A stretch of DNA of 64,000 nt from Anaeromassilibacillus sp. An250. Lineage in GTDB: Bacteria > Bacillota > Clostridia > Oscillospirales > Acutalibacteraceae. The stretch spans positions 186,001 to 250,000 of the forward strand of contig NZ_NFJK01000004.1 in NCBI RefSeq assembly GCF_002159845.1, given 5' to 3'. The notes below the pieces were generated by a model that was not told the DNA's origin, searched no databases, and was given only the letters and a program-made list of their open reading frames with translations. Each line of letters begins with the position of its first letter. Position 1 is the stretch's first letter. A program made the translations under genes and the position numbers. This document shows, piece after piece, positions 25,922-34,747 of the stretch.

Positions 25922-26584
25922 TCAAAAATCCGAGATGGATTTCAGGCTTGATTTATGCTCTGCAAGCCAACCGGGAAAGCGGTGCTTCTCCATGACGAAA
26001 ATCATCGTGCAGTCCTGCTCGCCCAGCTCGGCGGTGTTATAGGCATCACACAGCAGGCCGGTATCATCAGCCATTACAAAAGAGGACAGCAGATCTAAAA
26101 TCTGCTTTTCCTCCAAGTTGTCATAGTCGCGCACCCGCCTGGTGGGGAGCGCCTGGTCATACACCTGGGCGAAGCAGACAACACATTCCCGGTAGTGGGG
26201 CAAAGTGTTCTCTTTGGCGTACTGCTCCAGGGCGAAATAGAGGGGGTCCAGCAGAAACTCGGCGCTCTGCCGCTGCCTGCGCTTTGGCAGAAGGCTGGGC
26301 AGCGTCACCGCAAGCACCTCGTTTTCATAGGTGATGGTGATACCGTGCATCACACTGGCGGATTTAAGGTAATCGCCCTTGCGGATTGTCGTGCTGGAAT
26401 AAATCAGATGCCGCAGCCGGCAGGCAATACGCTCTGCCCGCAGCGCGGCATCGGTGGAAAGAGTCTCATAGTTATCGGGGTAACGCTGGATGTCGGTGGT
26501 GTCCATCGCATACAGCGCGTTGCTCAGCCGGGATATATCATCAAGAATACTCCCGATCCGGCGGGATATAAGTTTTCGGTCCAA
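25922..26584 (-). CDS. ICE accessory protein (DUF6100-like)
   Basis: A 220-residue soluble protein beginning MDRKLISRRIGSILDD with a conserved-looking LRAERIACRLRHLIYSST. I recall DUF6100 proteins of gut Clostridia ICEs with this beginning; the assignment is from memory and the function unknown. It starts at TTG 26584 behind AGGAGG and overlaps the stop of the preceding gene. It is part of the run between VirB4 and VirD4. Confidence 0.65.
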   Translation of the reverse strand: MDRKLISRRIGSILDDISRLSNALYAMDTTDIQRYPDNYETLSTDAALRAERIACRLRHLIYSSTTIRKGDYLKSASVMHGITITYENEVLAVTLPSLLPKRRQRQSAEFLLDPLYFALEQYAKENTLPHYRECVVCFAQVYDQALPTRRVRDYDNLEEKQILDLLSSFVMADDTGLLCDAYNTAELGEQDCTMIFVMEKHRFPGWLAEHKSSLKSISDF

Positions 26585-27112
26585 TCATGTGCCTCCTGCT
26601 TTCTTGAAATAGTGTGTCTGGCCGTTTTCCTCTACGGTGCAGAACCCGGAAATGCCGGGACAGTCGATTTTGGCGATCTGCGCCGGTGTATCGACCAGAA
26701 TAATGCGGCGGCTGCCGCCCTTATTGCCCCGCAGGGCATGGCAGACAAGCGCCTCCTGCCCGTCCTCAACGCAGGCCACCTCGTAGAGTTCGCCATCGGC
26801 AAAGAAAACGAGCTTGACAGGAAAATCAGCGGGAGCATGGTAATCGGCCCGCTGAATGAAGTCCAGCAGGACCCATACTGCCCGGACAAGCGCCCGGTCA
26901 ATTTTAGCTGACTGGCCGGCCGGGAAATAGCCGCCGCTCTCTGTTTGAAAAATGCGGCCCTGCCTCTCCAGGTGGGAGAGCAGGGCCTTTGCCGTATCTT
27001 CTTTGCCAGGGTGAAAACAAAGAAGCTGCTGTTCACTGAGGCCAGGGTACATTGTGACCGTCCGCAGCAAGTCCGCAGCCTCATTTCCATAGATTTCAGC
27101 CCTGGTCTTCAT
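26585..27112 (-). CDS. ICE accessory protein (DUF5697-like)
   Basis: A 175-residue soluble protein beginning MKTRAEIYGNEAADLLRTV. The N-terminal 60 residues look like a winged helix (LSEQQLLCFHPGKEDTAKAL, then SHLERQGRI), followed by an alpha/beta domain resembling replication-relaxation or restriction-like folds. It fits DUF5697 of Clostridia ICEs (from memory). The ATG at 27112 has AAAGGAGGTGAG. It follows VirB4 after a 189-base gap and probably acts in DNA processing or regulation; this is inference. Confidence 0.65.
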   Translation of the reverse strand: MKTRAEIYGNEAADLLRTVTMYPGLSEQQLLCFHPGKEDTAKALLSHLERQGRIFQTESGGYFPAGQSAKIDRALVRAVWVLLDFIQRADYHAPADFPVKLVFFADGELYEVACVEDGQEALVCHALRGNKGGSRRIILVDTPAQIAKIDCPGISGFCTVEENGQTHYFKKAGGT

Positions 27113-27301
27113 GGGGGCTCACCTCCTTTATCAAATGGCGTCATCAAGGCGTCATCGGAACGCCTTATCGAATATTGGAACGCCGGAAAGACGCCATCCG
27201 GGCGCCTTTCCGGCGCTTTTCTTCATGGAAGGCGTCATATAGACGCACACCCAGCGCAGCACATCAAAACATGGGATTCACCTCGCATATATCATTTGAA
27301 C
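27113..27301 (-). other. VirB4-DUF5697 gap with ATGACGCC repeats and a hairpin
   Basis: On the minus strand ATGACGCC occurs three times, and GCCGGAAAGGCGCC pairs with a GGCGTCTTTCCGGC segment (27183-27215). A 28-codon frame (27238-27152) ends SGVPIFDKAFR but lacks a ribosome site. The hairpin has no following T-run on this strand, so it may be an RNA-processing or stability element within the operon. Confidence 0.4.
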
Positions 27302-30300
27302 CTATGCAGATTCCTGCTCGCGGCGTTTGCGCTCCAAAATTTCACGCAATTCGCGGCGGTCGGTGGTGATCAAATCCTTTTCCAGCGGGCTGGCCTTAAA
27401 TTCCACCATGATGTTATTGTTATTGGTGGAAATCAAGCCGTTGCCGCGTTCAAAGTGGGTGACCTCCATCGTTTCCGCGTCGGACAGGTGCAGGGTCTCC
27501 TGGACCCGTTCCGCCTCGTCATCCTCCAGATTGAGGATGATCTTGGTCTTGCTGTTGTTGATAATGCCTTTCCCAAAACGGCCTTCGTCCAGACTGAAAA
27601 AGTCGTTCAGGTCCTGGCTGGCGCAGACCGCTGAACCGCCATAGCCGCGGATGGTCTTGAAAATTTCCAACACGAAATCACCAGCCAGCCGGGTGCCCGT
27701 GGCGCCGGCGCCGGAAAGAAGCTGCCAGCACTCGTCGATAAAAATGGCTTTTTCCTCGGTGCGGTCGGCTTTGGCGCGGTCCCACACGAAGTCGAGCACG
27801 ACAAACATCCCCACAGTCAGCAAGTCGCCGGTGAGGGAGGAAATGTCCAGTACGGTGTATTTGTTATCCAACCGCACATTGGTCTGCTTGTTAAAGGTGC
27901 TGGCGGAACCGTTCACCAGACGGTTGAGGATATGGGCCATGCGGGTGGTTTCCGGGGCGGCCTTCAAAATCTCATACAGGTCGCCCAGCACCGGCATCTC
28001 CCGGTAGTGGCCCGGATTGGCCGGGTCTTCCAGAGAGGCGTTGTCATGGGTAATGCCTTTGGCGTTGTAGGTACGGATCAGCGCCTCATCCAGCAGCTGG
28101 CGTTCCTCATGGGTCATATCGGGAATGAGTAAGCTGAAGAAAATGTGCAGCTGCTGGATCTTCGCCGCCAGTTCCGAGAGCTGGATACCGGGGCCGTCCA
28201 GCATTTCATTGACCGACCGATCCACTTTGCGGATCTCCATGACATTGATACAGTGCGGGCTTGCTGGAGAAATCTGGATAAATTCTCCGCCCACATTGGC
28301 ACAGGCCCGGTGGAACTCATGCCCTTTTAGCGGCGCAATGATAAAAACGGGGATGTTCTTGCGCCTCATCCTGAGCCCCATCAGTTGAAGAGTAAAGGTC
28401 TTACCGGCGCCGCTGGTGCCCAGGATCGCCATATTGGCGTTCTTATAGATCGAGGAATTGAAAATATCCACGATAATCAGGGAGCTGTTATATTTATTGA
28501 CTCCCAGCAAAATGCCGTTGTCATCGCACATCTCAAAGCTGGTAAAGGGATAGCAGCTGGCCGCGCCGCCCGTCAGCAGGTTGCGCTTGCCGCGCTCATA
28601 AAGCCCTTTCTCCATAGAGACCAGCGGGAGGGCAGAAAGAAACGCCTGCTCTTCACGGAAGTGGCAGGCGCTGACATTCATATCCTGCGAAAGCAGGAGC
28701 TTTTTCATCTCGCTGACTTTCCATTCCAGGTCTTCCACAGAGGGTGCCGTCACAGTAATCAGCAGGTTCAGGTAATAAAAATCTTCGTTGTTGGCAAGGC
28801 CCTCTTTTAAGAAATATCCGCTCCGGATGGCGCCGTCGATGTCGTCAAAATCGGTGTTCGTGTCGCTGACGTCTTTGATTTTGGAGCGGTTGATACGGAG
28901 CTGCTGGCCCACCCGCTGGATGATGCGCTCTTTGGGCTGGCGGGCAAGGAACATATCCATGTCGATACCGTCACCGGCATTGACGATCAGGCTCAGCCAG
29001 CCCGCGGGCACCTGCGTTTTATACCCGTCCGAGGGGATCAGCAGATAGGCATAGTACAATCCATCCATGCAGATATAGCGCCCGTGGGAAAAATCAATGC
29101 TTCGGGGGGCGGCAAACTCCGCTGCCGGGATATGGTCTATTTCATTCTCCCGCCCGTGCTCCATATACTGCGCCACCACCTCCTGCGCCCGTACCGACAG
29201 CGGCTTGACGGCGCTCTCGTTCCGGCACAGCAGGTTGTAGAGGACATCAACGGTAAATTCATCCTCGTTTTCAGGGGCGATGACCTCGTTTCCACACTGG
29301 CGCAGATAATTGGAGGCCGTATGGACGGCGCTCTGGAGGGACTGGATTGCTTCATCTTCCTGCTCCGACCGCCGGGTATTGGCCCAGGGCTCATACTCGA
29401 AAATCAGGAAGAACCGCCGTGTAACAGCCTCACGGGAGCCGACCTGCTGCACAAAGTTCAGGTAATCCTCCTGCATCAAGCGGCACTGCTCGTTTTCCTC
29501 ATGGGCCATCTCCCGGCGCACCGTGTCCAGGTGGCGGTTGATGTCCGCGCGGCGGGTCAGGACCTTGATTTGAAGCTTGACGGGCGAGATTTTCAAGTAC
29601 GAAACGAAGGAGTAGATGATATTCCTCTGCTCCCGGGCGCTCCGCAGCATAAAGTTGATAGGGACCACCTCGACCACCTTGACAAACCGATGGTCCTTGG
29701 TGTAGATAATGCCGTTCTCTACCTTCTCGATGGGCAGATAATCCGCCACCGGATTGAGACAGGCGGGCTTCTGCTCCTTGACATGGGCAGGGCGTTTAGG
29801 CAGGCGCTCCTTTTCAGGGCGCTCCTTTGCTTTCTTTTTCGCCTTATTGGCCTTGGCAGGACGCTCCTTTTTGGAATTTTTCTTGGGCCGCAGCTTTTCA
29901 CGGATCTCATAGCCGCGCACTTCATCAAACTCAGCCGGGAAATCTGCCTCGCCAGACCGCCGGCGCTTCGGGGCCTTGGGCTTTTTCTCCTTGGGAGGCC
30001 GCTGTTTGAGATGCTTGCCTGCCGATTTGGAGGGCGCCGCTTTTTCCTCCGGCTGCGCACCATCACCGCCGACAACGCGGCGGTTCCGCAGGTATTTCAA
30101 AAAAATGACCAGGAATTGCGAAAGGCTCTCCCCGGATATGCCGATCAAAGCGACCAGCCCCACCGGAAGAGCAGTCAGGCACAAAATGATGATGCGGGTG
30201 GTCAGCCCAAACGGAAGGAACAGAAAAACCGGCGCCCCGATGGCAAACACCAGGATGCCGGCCTCGATTACATTCCGCGCACGGAACATACCGCCGAAAA

Positions 30301-30364
30301 AAGTGCCTGTTTCTATAAAATTCGGCGGTATGATATAAGTATCATGGTCGTTTTTGTTGCTCAT
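27302..30364 (-). CDS. VirB4/TraE-type transfer ATPase with fused PrgI domain
   Basis: A 1020-residue protein. Residues about 1-95 are a PrgI-like membrane domain (VIEAGILVFAIGAPVFLFL and a second helix), usually a separate gene before VirB4 in Gram-positive elements. A Lys/Arg-rich linker (about 105-205) follows, then the VirB4 N-domain and the ATPase with Walker A GTSGAGKTFTLQLMG (near 648), Walker B AIFIDECWQLLSGAG (near 875) and CASQDLNDF. It energises assembly of the mating channel (CD1110-like family). It starts at ATG 30364, 32 bases behind the peptidase gene, and is the largest gene of the ICE. Confidence 0.9.
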   Translation of the reverse strand: MSNKNDHDTYIIPPNFIETGTFFGGMFRARNVIEAGILVFAIGAPVFLFLPFGLTTRIIILCLTALPVGLVALIGISGESLSQFLVIFLKYLRNRRVVGGDGAQPEEKAAPSKSAGKHLKQRPPKEKKPKAPKRRRSGEADFPAEFDEVRGYEIREKLRPKKNSKKERPAKANKAKKKAKERPEKERLPKRPAHVKEQKPACLNPVADYLPIEKVENGIIYTKDHRFVKVVEVVPINFMLRSAREQRNIIYSFVSYLKISPVKLQIKVLTRRADINRHLDTVRREMAHEENEQCRLMQEDYLNFVQQVGSREAVTRRFFLIFEYEPWANTRRSEQEDEAIQSLQSAVHTASNYLRQCGNEVIAPENEDEFTVDVLYNLLCRNESAVKPLSVRAQEVVAQYMEHGRENEIDHIPAAEFAAPRSIDFSHGRYICMDGLYYAYLLIPSDGYKTQVPAGWLSLIVNAGDGIDMDMFLARQPKERIIQRVGQQLRINRSKIKDVSDTNTDFDDIDGAIRSGYFLKEGLANNEDFYYLNLLITVTAPSVEDLEWKVSEMKKLLLSQDMNVSACHFREEQAFLSALPLVSMEKGLYERGKRNLLTGGAASCYPFTSFEMCDDNGILLGVNKYNSSLIIVDIFNSSIYKNANMAILGTSGAGKTFTLQLMGLRMRRKNIPVFIIAPLKGHEFHRACANVGGEFIQISPASPHCINVMEIRKVDRSVNEMLDGPGIQLSELAAKIQQLHIFFSLLIPDMTHEERQLLDEALIRTYNAKGITHDNASLEDPANPGHYREMPVLGDLYEILKAAPETTRMAHILNRLVNGSASTFNKQTNVRLDNKYTVLDISSLTGDLLTVGMFVVLDFVWDRAKADRTEEKAIFIDECWQLLSGAGATGTRLAGDFVLEIFKTIRGYGGSAVCASQDLNDFFSLDEGRFGKGIINNSKTKIILNLEDDEAERVQETLHLSDAETMEVTHFERGNGLISTNNNNIMVEFKASPLEKDLITTDRRELREILERKRREQESA

Positions 30365-30396
30365 GTATTACCTCGTTTCCGCAGCCGAGGGGCAGG

Positions 30397-31773
30397 TCAG
30401 CCTATGATCCAGAAAGGACCGCCTGCTCCAGCACGGCGGCTTGCTTCGTTTAGGATGATGGATAGATCCCAGAGCTGTTCGCTGCGCTTGTAGCTGGCCG
30501 GGTCCGCCACCATAATCTGACCGTCTTTCACGCCACGGAGAACGATAAAATGCCCGGATGAAGTAAAATGGCCCTCTGCCATAATCGCCACCACCAGCTT
30601 TCCTTCAGCCAGGGCGTCCAGTATCCGCTGGGGCTCGGAAGTCGTGCAGCCGGATACCGGCAGGCCCCATGCCTCAGCGGCGGCGGGTATCAAAGCGTGA
30701 TAAGAGCCGCTGCTCTTGCACCAGTAGCCGTTTTCGTAAGACCACTGAGCCATCGCCACCGGGTCCACAGTTTCATCCGTGAGGGAGGATACCACAATGG
30801 ACATAGCGGTAGGCCCGCACCCGTAGCCGCCGATATTGTCGGTGCCGTAGGGCTGGCTGGCATAACGCTCGTCCAGCTGGTTGAAATAGACTACCGGCGT
30901 CACGCCGTCTGTAAAGGTAACATCGCCCAGAGAGGGGATGCTGTTTCCAGTCCATTCCGTCAGGTTCTGCAGCAGGCCGTCCCCCAGGAACATGCTCAGG
31001 TTTGAGGCATAATCGGAGGCAAGCTCTTTCTGCTCGTCCGTAAGCGCAAAAATATGGTCAGCAAGATAAGACTCGCCGTTGTAGCGGATGGTGTAGACCA
31101 TCCAGATCTCGGTGGTTGTGGTTTCCTCCCCGGTCTCCGGGTCTTCCGATGTGACCTCACGGCTCTCCCGCACGCTGGTATAAGAGTAGAGATGCTCTTT
31201 GTTCTCCCGCAGGACAGCGGCCAGATCATCCAGCGAAATGCTCTCAAAATCCTCATCCCGGGCAGCGCAATACTGCGAGACGATGAGATTGGCGTTATAG
31301 ACGGGGCCGGCCGAATAGGGATTTTTGACCTCCATCTGGTCAGCGCCGGAAGAAGCAAAGTCTGCTTCAATGCGGGTCATCACATCGTCCAGCGCCTCGC
31401 CCAAGATAGAGTTGATGGTAAAAGTGATGTCGTTGGCGCTCTCCACGATAGCAGTTTCGCTGTTTAAGATAGGCTGTTCTGTATCCGCCGGTGAAAAAGC
31501 GTTGATCAAACCGCCGAAAATCAGCCCGGGCAGCATCAAAACAAACAGGACCGGCAGCAAAAGCAGAGTAATGATGACGGCGATGATCTTGCCGATATGC
31601 TTGCGCCCGGCCCAAACCGCCCCGGCCACAGCCCCATAGGGACCGCCGGCGGCAGCGCCCTTGGCCGCGCCGGAAATCGCCTTGCCGGCCTTGATGGCGC
31701 TCTTGACCGTATGCGCTGCGGAGGCCGCAGTGTCTACCGTTTCAGCAAAGCTGTCCTTGCGTTCTTCAGCCAT
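30397..31773 (-). CDS. Membrane-anchored C39-like peptidase (CD1108-like mobile element protein)
   Basis: A 458-residue protein. A Gly/Ala-rich N-terminus leads to one membrane helix (about 62-85, IIAVIITLLLLPVLFVLML). A VirB8-like or lytic-enzyme-associated middle region follows. The C-terminal 160 residues are a C39-type cysteine peptidase fold: Cys in GGYGCGPTAMSIV (near 316), His in GHFIVLRG (near 408), Asp in VADPAS. In other conjugative elements this place holds a cell-wall hydrolase that opens peptidoglycan for the channel; a C39-like domain could cut peptide cross-links. Its start overlaps the preceding stop (ATGA). Confidence 0.85.
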   Translation of the reverse strand: MAEERKDSFAETVDTAASAAHTVKSAIKAGKAISGAAKGAAAGGPYGAVAGAVWAGRKHIGKIIAVIITLLLLPVLFVLMLPGLIFGGLINAFSPADTEQPILNSETAIVESANDITFTINSILGEALDDVMTRIEADFASSGADQMEVKNPYSAGPVYNANLIVSQYCAARDEDFESISLDDLAAVLRENKEHLYSYTSVRESREVTSEDPETGEETTTTEIWMVYTIRYNGESYLADHIFALTDEQKELASDYASNLSMFLGDGLLQNLTEWTGNSIPSLGDVTFTDGVTPVVYFNQLDERYASQPYGTDNIGGYGCGPTAMSIVVSSLTDETVDPVAMAQWSYENGYWCKSSGSYHALIPAAAEAWGLPVSGCTTSEPQRILDALAEGKLVVAIMAEGHFTSSGHFIVLRGVKDGQIMVADPASYKRSEQLWDLSIILNEASRRAGAGGPFWIIG

Positions 31774-32771
31774 CAGATCTTATCCTTTCGTTTTGGGGTG
31801 GGCGGCAGCTTCTTTACAATGGACTCGTTGTAGGCAATCGAGCCGTCCGGGGCCATGTAGGGCGTCTTATCCACTGCGTCCACCGCATACTGCTTATACC
31901 AGGCGGTGCCGTCTGCGGCGTGAACTGTCGTGTACTGGCCCTCCGGCGCAACATACTGGTCCGCATGGTACATACCGAAGGCAATGCCCTCCGGGTGTTC
32001 CGGCGTGACCTCCGTGCCGGTGATACGGCCGCCGCCGATCTCGACATTCTGGTAGGTGGGGATATTCTCTGCCCCAGGCCCAAGTGCCGTGTGGCCCATA
32101 TAGGAGTGCAGGGCTTCAACAGCCTTTTCGCCGGTGATCGTGCCCATTTGGGTGATGTTCCCGGTTGCCACAGAGCCGACGGCATGATTGGCGAAATCAC
32201 CGCCCTTGCTCACCGAGGAAGAATAAATGTGGCCGCCGACGCCGCCTGCAGCGCCGCCCACAAGACCGCCCAGGCCGGAAGGCTTGGCGTCCGAGGGCGT
32301 TGTGGCCGTTTTGACGGCATTGTTCGTGACATTCCGCTTGATCACACCGGCCAGACCGCCGCTGGCAAAGCCTGCGCCAAATCCGGCGGCGCCGCCTTTA
32401 CCACCACCGCCATTGGCATTGACATGGGTGGAGCTGCTGCTGCGTCCGCCGCCAAAATGGTGACTGGAGAAGTTCTTAAAGCCGCCGATGCCCTTGGCCG
32501 CAATCATGGCCTCAGCCAGCATACTGCCGCCGGTGTGGCCCACATTGACGCCCAGGCTTGCCATGAATGAGTCAATCTTTTGCGAGACTTTCAGAAAGCC
32601 TATCGCGCACATGAACCAGATCAGGACATTGCCGGAAACCGTCTCCTTGCCCACAGCGTCTACCTGGGCCTGCACCTCTTCCTCGGAAATGGCAAAAGCC
32701 GGCTGGCAGAACAGGCAGGAGAGAGTCGCAATCATCAGCGCGAGGAACAAAATTTTCTTAAATTTTTTCAA
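31773..32771 (-). CDS. Secreted Gly/Ser-rich ICE protein
   Basis: A 332-residue protein. A signal peptide (KKFKKILFLALMIATL, ending CQPAFA, residues 1-27) is followed by a hydrophobic segment (VLIWFMCAIGFLKVSQ) and a Gly/Ser/Ala-rich low-complexity domain (about 100-190). The C-terminal part is soluble with GAENIPTYQNVEIGGG. The TTG at 32771 has TAAGGAGGGG upstream; longer frames to 32903 run into the previous gene and lack a ribosome site. The signal ends with the same CQPAFA as the pilin gene two genes earlier. It may be a channel or surface component; no family motif is known to me. Confidence 0.7.
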   Translation of the reverse strand: MKKFKKILFLALMIATLSCLFCQPAFAISEEEVQAQVDAVGKETVSGNVLIWFMCAIGFLKVSQKIDSFMASLGVNVGHTGGSMLAEAMIAAKGIGGFKNFSSHHFGGGRSSSSTHVNANGGGGKGGAAGFGAGFASGGLAGVIKRNVTNNAVKTATTPSDAKPSGLGGLVGGAAGGVGGHIYSSSVSKGGDFANHAVGSVATGNITQMGTITGEKAVEALHSYMGHTALGPGAENIPTYQNVEIGGGRITGTEVTPEHPEGIAFGMYHADQYVAPEGQYTTVHAADGTAWYKQYAVDAVDKTPYMAPDGSIAYNESIVKKLPPTPKRKDKI

Positions 32772-32782
32772 AGCGCCCCTCC

Positions 32783-33493
32783 TTACAAAGAGAGCGGATT
32801 GGCAATAAAAGAGCCAACCATGCTCGTGAACAGGCGCAGGCACCAGGCATTCATAATCAGCAGAAAAATCTGCCCGCCCAGCATCCGGCACCAGGATTTC
32901 CAAATGTTCGATGTGGTCTGGCTTGCGCCCATTGAAAAAGCGACCGGCGCCGTATAGACCAGCACGCCCAGCAGAACATACCGTTCCGCCGCCTCCAGCA
33001 GCAATTTCAGGTAGTTCCAGGCCAGGATGATGACGAGGATCAGGGTGATCAACGCCACAGCGCCATTGGCGCAGACACCGATGATCACCAGCATGACCGA
33101 GTTAAAATCGGCAAAGCTGAGGGGCGGAAGCTCCGAATCCATGATCCAGCGGTACGGTGTGCCGCCGATGGTCAGGACAATGTTGACGATTTCATCGGAA
33201 AAGAGCGCCAGCAGGATGAAAATGACCGACCGGATGCTCAATTTGACCGGATCTTCCGCCTCAATCCCTGCGCCCAGACCGAAGTTTTTGAACAGCTGCC
33301 AGACCCAATTCAGCAGGATAATGCCGACAGCCAGCGCCACAAAGACGCTATACATCGTTTCGGCAGCGGGAAAGTACCGCAGAAACACAGCCATGTCACA
33401 GCCCAGAGCGCCCAAAACCGAAGTGGTCACAAGGTCAAGGCCGGCCATTACCTGCTCCGCGATCCATTCAACGATGCCATCCAGGATACCCAT
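32783..33493 (-). CDS. VirB6/TrbL-like membrane protein
   Basis: A 236-residue protein with about six membrane helices, including YSVFVALAVGIILLNWVWQL, SIRSVIFILLALF, VALITLILVIILAWNYLKLL and MLGGQIFLLIMNAW. This is the plan of the TrbL/VirB6 inner-membrane channel proteins of Gram-positive conjugation systems. ATG 33493 has GGAAGGAGG at the right distance. It stands between a VirB2-like pilin gene and a secreted protein gene, which agrees with the channel role. Confidence 0.85.
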   Translation of the reverse strand: MGILDGIVEWIAEQVMAGLDLVTTSVLGALGCDMAVFLRYFPAAETMYSVFVALAVGIILLNWVWQLFKNFGLGAGIEAEDPVKLSIRSVIFILLALFSDEIVNIVLTIGGTPYRWIMDSELPPLSFADFNSVMLVIIGVCANGAVALITLILVIILAWNYLKLLLEAAERYVLLGVLVYTAPVAFSMGASQTTSNIWKSWCRMLGGQIFLLIMNAWCLRLFTSMVGSFIANPLSL

Positions 33494-33532
33494 AGCTTAC
33501 GCCTCCTTCCAGTGGGTATATTGCGGCGGCAA

Positions 33533-33931
33533 TCAGCCTGTCCACTGACCACCAGAGAACAGAGGCGTCACATAAGCCATGATGAATCCAAGACCATTGA
33601 GGACGGCCCAAGTGATGCAGATACGCTTCAGCCATGCCCGGCTCTCATCGACTGTCCGGCCGGAGCGGGAAAAGTTCATGAGCAGAAGCGCCACCGAGGC
33701 GGTCACGATGGCCGCAATGGTGGAGATGGCGAGGATCTGCGTGTAGACATCCTGCATGATCTCCTTGGCCTTCGTCCAAACATCGGTTGCGGCAAAGGCC
33801 GGCTGGCAGAACATCATTGCCATCGTCACACAGAGGAACGCCGTATAGGCGATCCGGCCGATGGAAACTCGACGAGGCGGGCTGCTATCGTCTTCCCGCC
33901 GCTGCTGTTGAAGAATTTTCAGTTTTTTCAA
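33533..33931 (-). CDS. VirB2-like conjugative pilin
   Basis: A 132-residue protein. A basic N-terminus and long signal segment end in MFCQPAFAA (near residue 45). Two hydrophobic helices follow (ILAISTIAAIVTASVALLL and WAVLNGLGFIMAYVT) separated by a basic loop. Short exported proteins with two helices, directly before a VirB6-like gene, are typical VirB2/TrbC pilins. I chose TTG 33931, with GGAGG 8 bases upstream; a TTG at 33946 overlaps the ribosome site. It is the first gene behind the boxed promoter at 34104-34181. Confidence 0.75.
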   Translation of the reverse strand: MKKLKILQQQRREDDSSPPRRVSIGRIAYTAFLCVTMAMMFCQPAFAATDVWTKAKEIMQDVYTQILAISTIAAIVTASVALLLMNFSRSGRTVDESRAWLKRICITWAVLNGLGFIMAYVTPLFSGGQWTG

Positions 33932-34042
33932 TTTGCGGACCTCCAATCCAAATGTGATGTTCGTCGCTCAAAGAAGCAAAGAATGAGCCCGCATCCGTCG
34001 TGCAGATGTGGACTCCTTCTCCGGCCAAAGACCATTTAGGCA

Positions 34043-34069
34043 GCAAAAAAGCACCTTGGAAAAGGTGCT
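34043..34069 (-). terminator. Intrinsic terminator/attenuator before the main transfer operon
   Basis: On the minus strand AGCACCTT (34069-34062), loop TTCC, AAGGTGCT (34057-34050), then TTTTTT. It starts about 37 bases after the predicted transcription start and lies over 100 bases before the pilin gene, so the whole transfer operon would depend on read-through. Confidence 0.7.
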
Positions 34070-34103
34070 GTTCGCCGCCCGTTCAGTTTTGGATACAAGT
34101 TTG

Positions 34104-34181
34104 AGCATATTCAGTCTAACACATAGGGATTTACGGCTCAAGGGCAGGAACGCGCCAATTTCAATCCCGAAGTGTGCCAAT
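34104..34181 (-). promoter_or_regulatory. Activator-type ICE promoter with paired ATTGGC boxes (copy A)
   Basis: Minus strand: ATTGGCAC (34181-34174), ATTGGCGC (34159-34152), spaced 22 bp, then TCCTGCCCTT and GCCGTAAATCC as in copy B (2522-2600), then extended -10 TGT-TAGACT (hexamer 34118-34113). The first box touches the stop codon of the ArpU-like gene. It should drive the pilin-to-S1-like operon (33.9-21.1 kb). Confidence 0.65.
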
Positions 34182-34732
34182 TATTTGCCCGCCTTTTTTT
34201 CGGTGGCTTTTGGCTCCGGGAAAAACTGCTCCAGCACATCCAGACTGTCCTTGGAGGTGTAGCCCCACAGCACCGAGCTGAGGGCGTCAATGGCCTCCCG
34301 CCGCTTGCGGTAGTAGGTGCGGAAGGAGATGTCCCGGATGTGCGGGCGCAGGTTCTCGATGATTTCCTCCACATTCTTCAGCTGCTGGGGAGAGAGGAAG
34401 GAGTAGTACAGCAGCCAGTAATACGCCTCGCCGTTCTTATGGCGGGTGCGGAGCAATTCGACTGCCGAATCCAGGAGTTTCAGCATCTTGTGGCTGCGCT
34501 CAATGCACTTGGCATGGTGCTCAATGTCACTCCCGTTCAGGTCTGCGCCGGCCAGGTAGACGGAATCCAGAAATTCCTCGATGGAAGTGCCGTATTCGAT
34601 CTCGAACTTGGCCCGCACATGCTGGACGGAAATCTCCAAGCTCCAAACCACGTCGCGATATTTTTTCAGCAGTTTCCAGGTATCATGGTACAGAGGGTTC
34701 TCTGCGACATCTTTTTCAACAAATTTCTTCAT
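34181..34732 (-). CDS. ArpU/sigma-like regulatory protein
   Basis: A 183-residue, mostly helical, charged soluble protein. The region SYSFLSPQQLKNVEEII-like (LLYYSFLSPQQLKNVEEI) and ISFRTYYRKRREAIDALSSV resemble the C-terminal helix-turn-helix of ArpU-type late regulators and sigma region 4. ArpU proteins switch on late phage genes. The ATG at 34732 has AGGAGG; the gene follows the winged-helix gene by 15 bases. Its stop codon abuts the boxed promoter of the transfer operon, making it a good candidate for the activator that binds the ATTGGC boxes (inference). Confidence 0.6.
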   Translation of the reverse strand: MKKFVEKDVAENPLYHDTWKLLKKYRDVVWSLEISVQHVRAKFEIEYGTSIEEFLDSVYLAGADLNGSDIEHHAKCIERSHKMLKLLDSAVELLRTRHKNGEAYYWLLYYSFLSPQQLKNVEEIIENLRPHIRDISFRTYYRKRREAIDALSSVLWGYTSKDSLDVLEQFFPEPKATEKKAGK

Positions 34733-34747
34733 GGTAAGACCTCCTGT

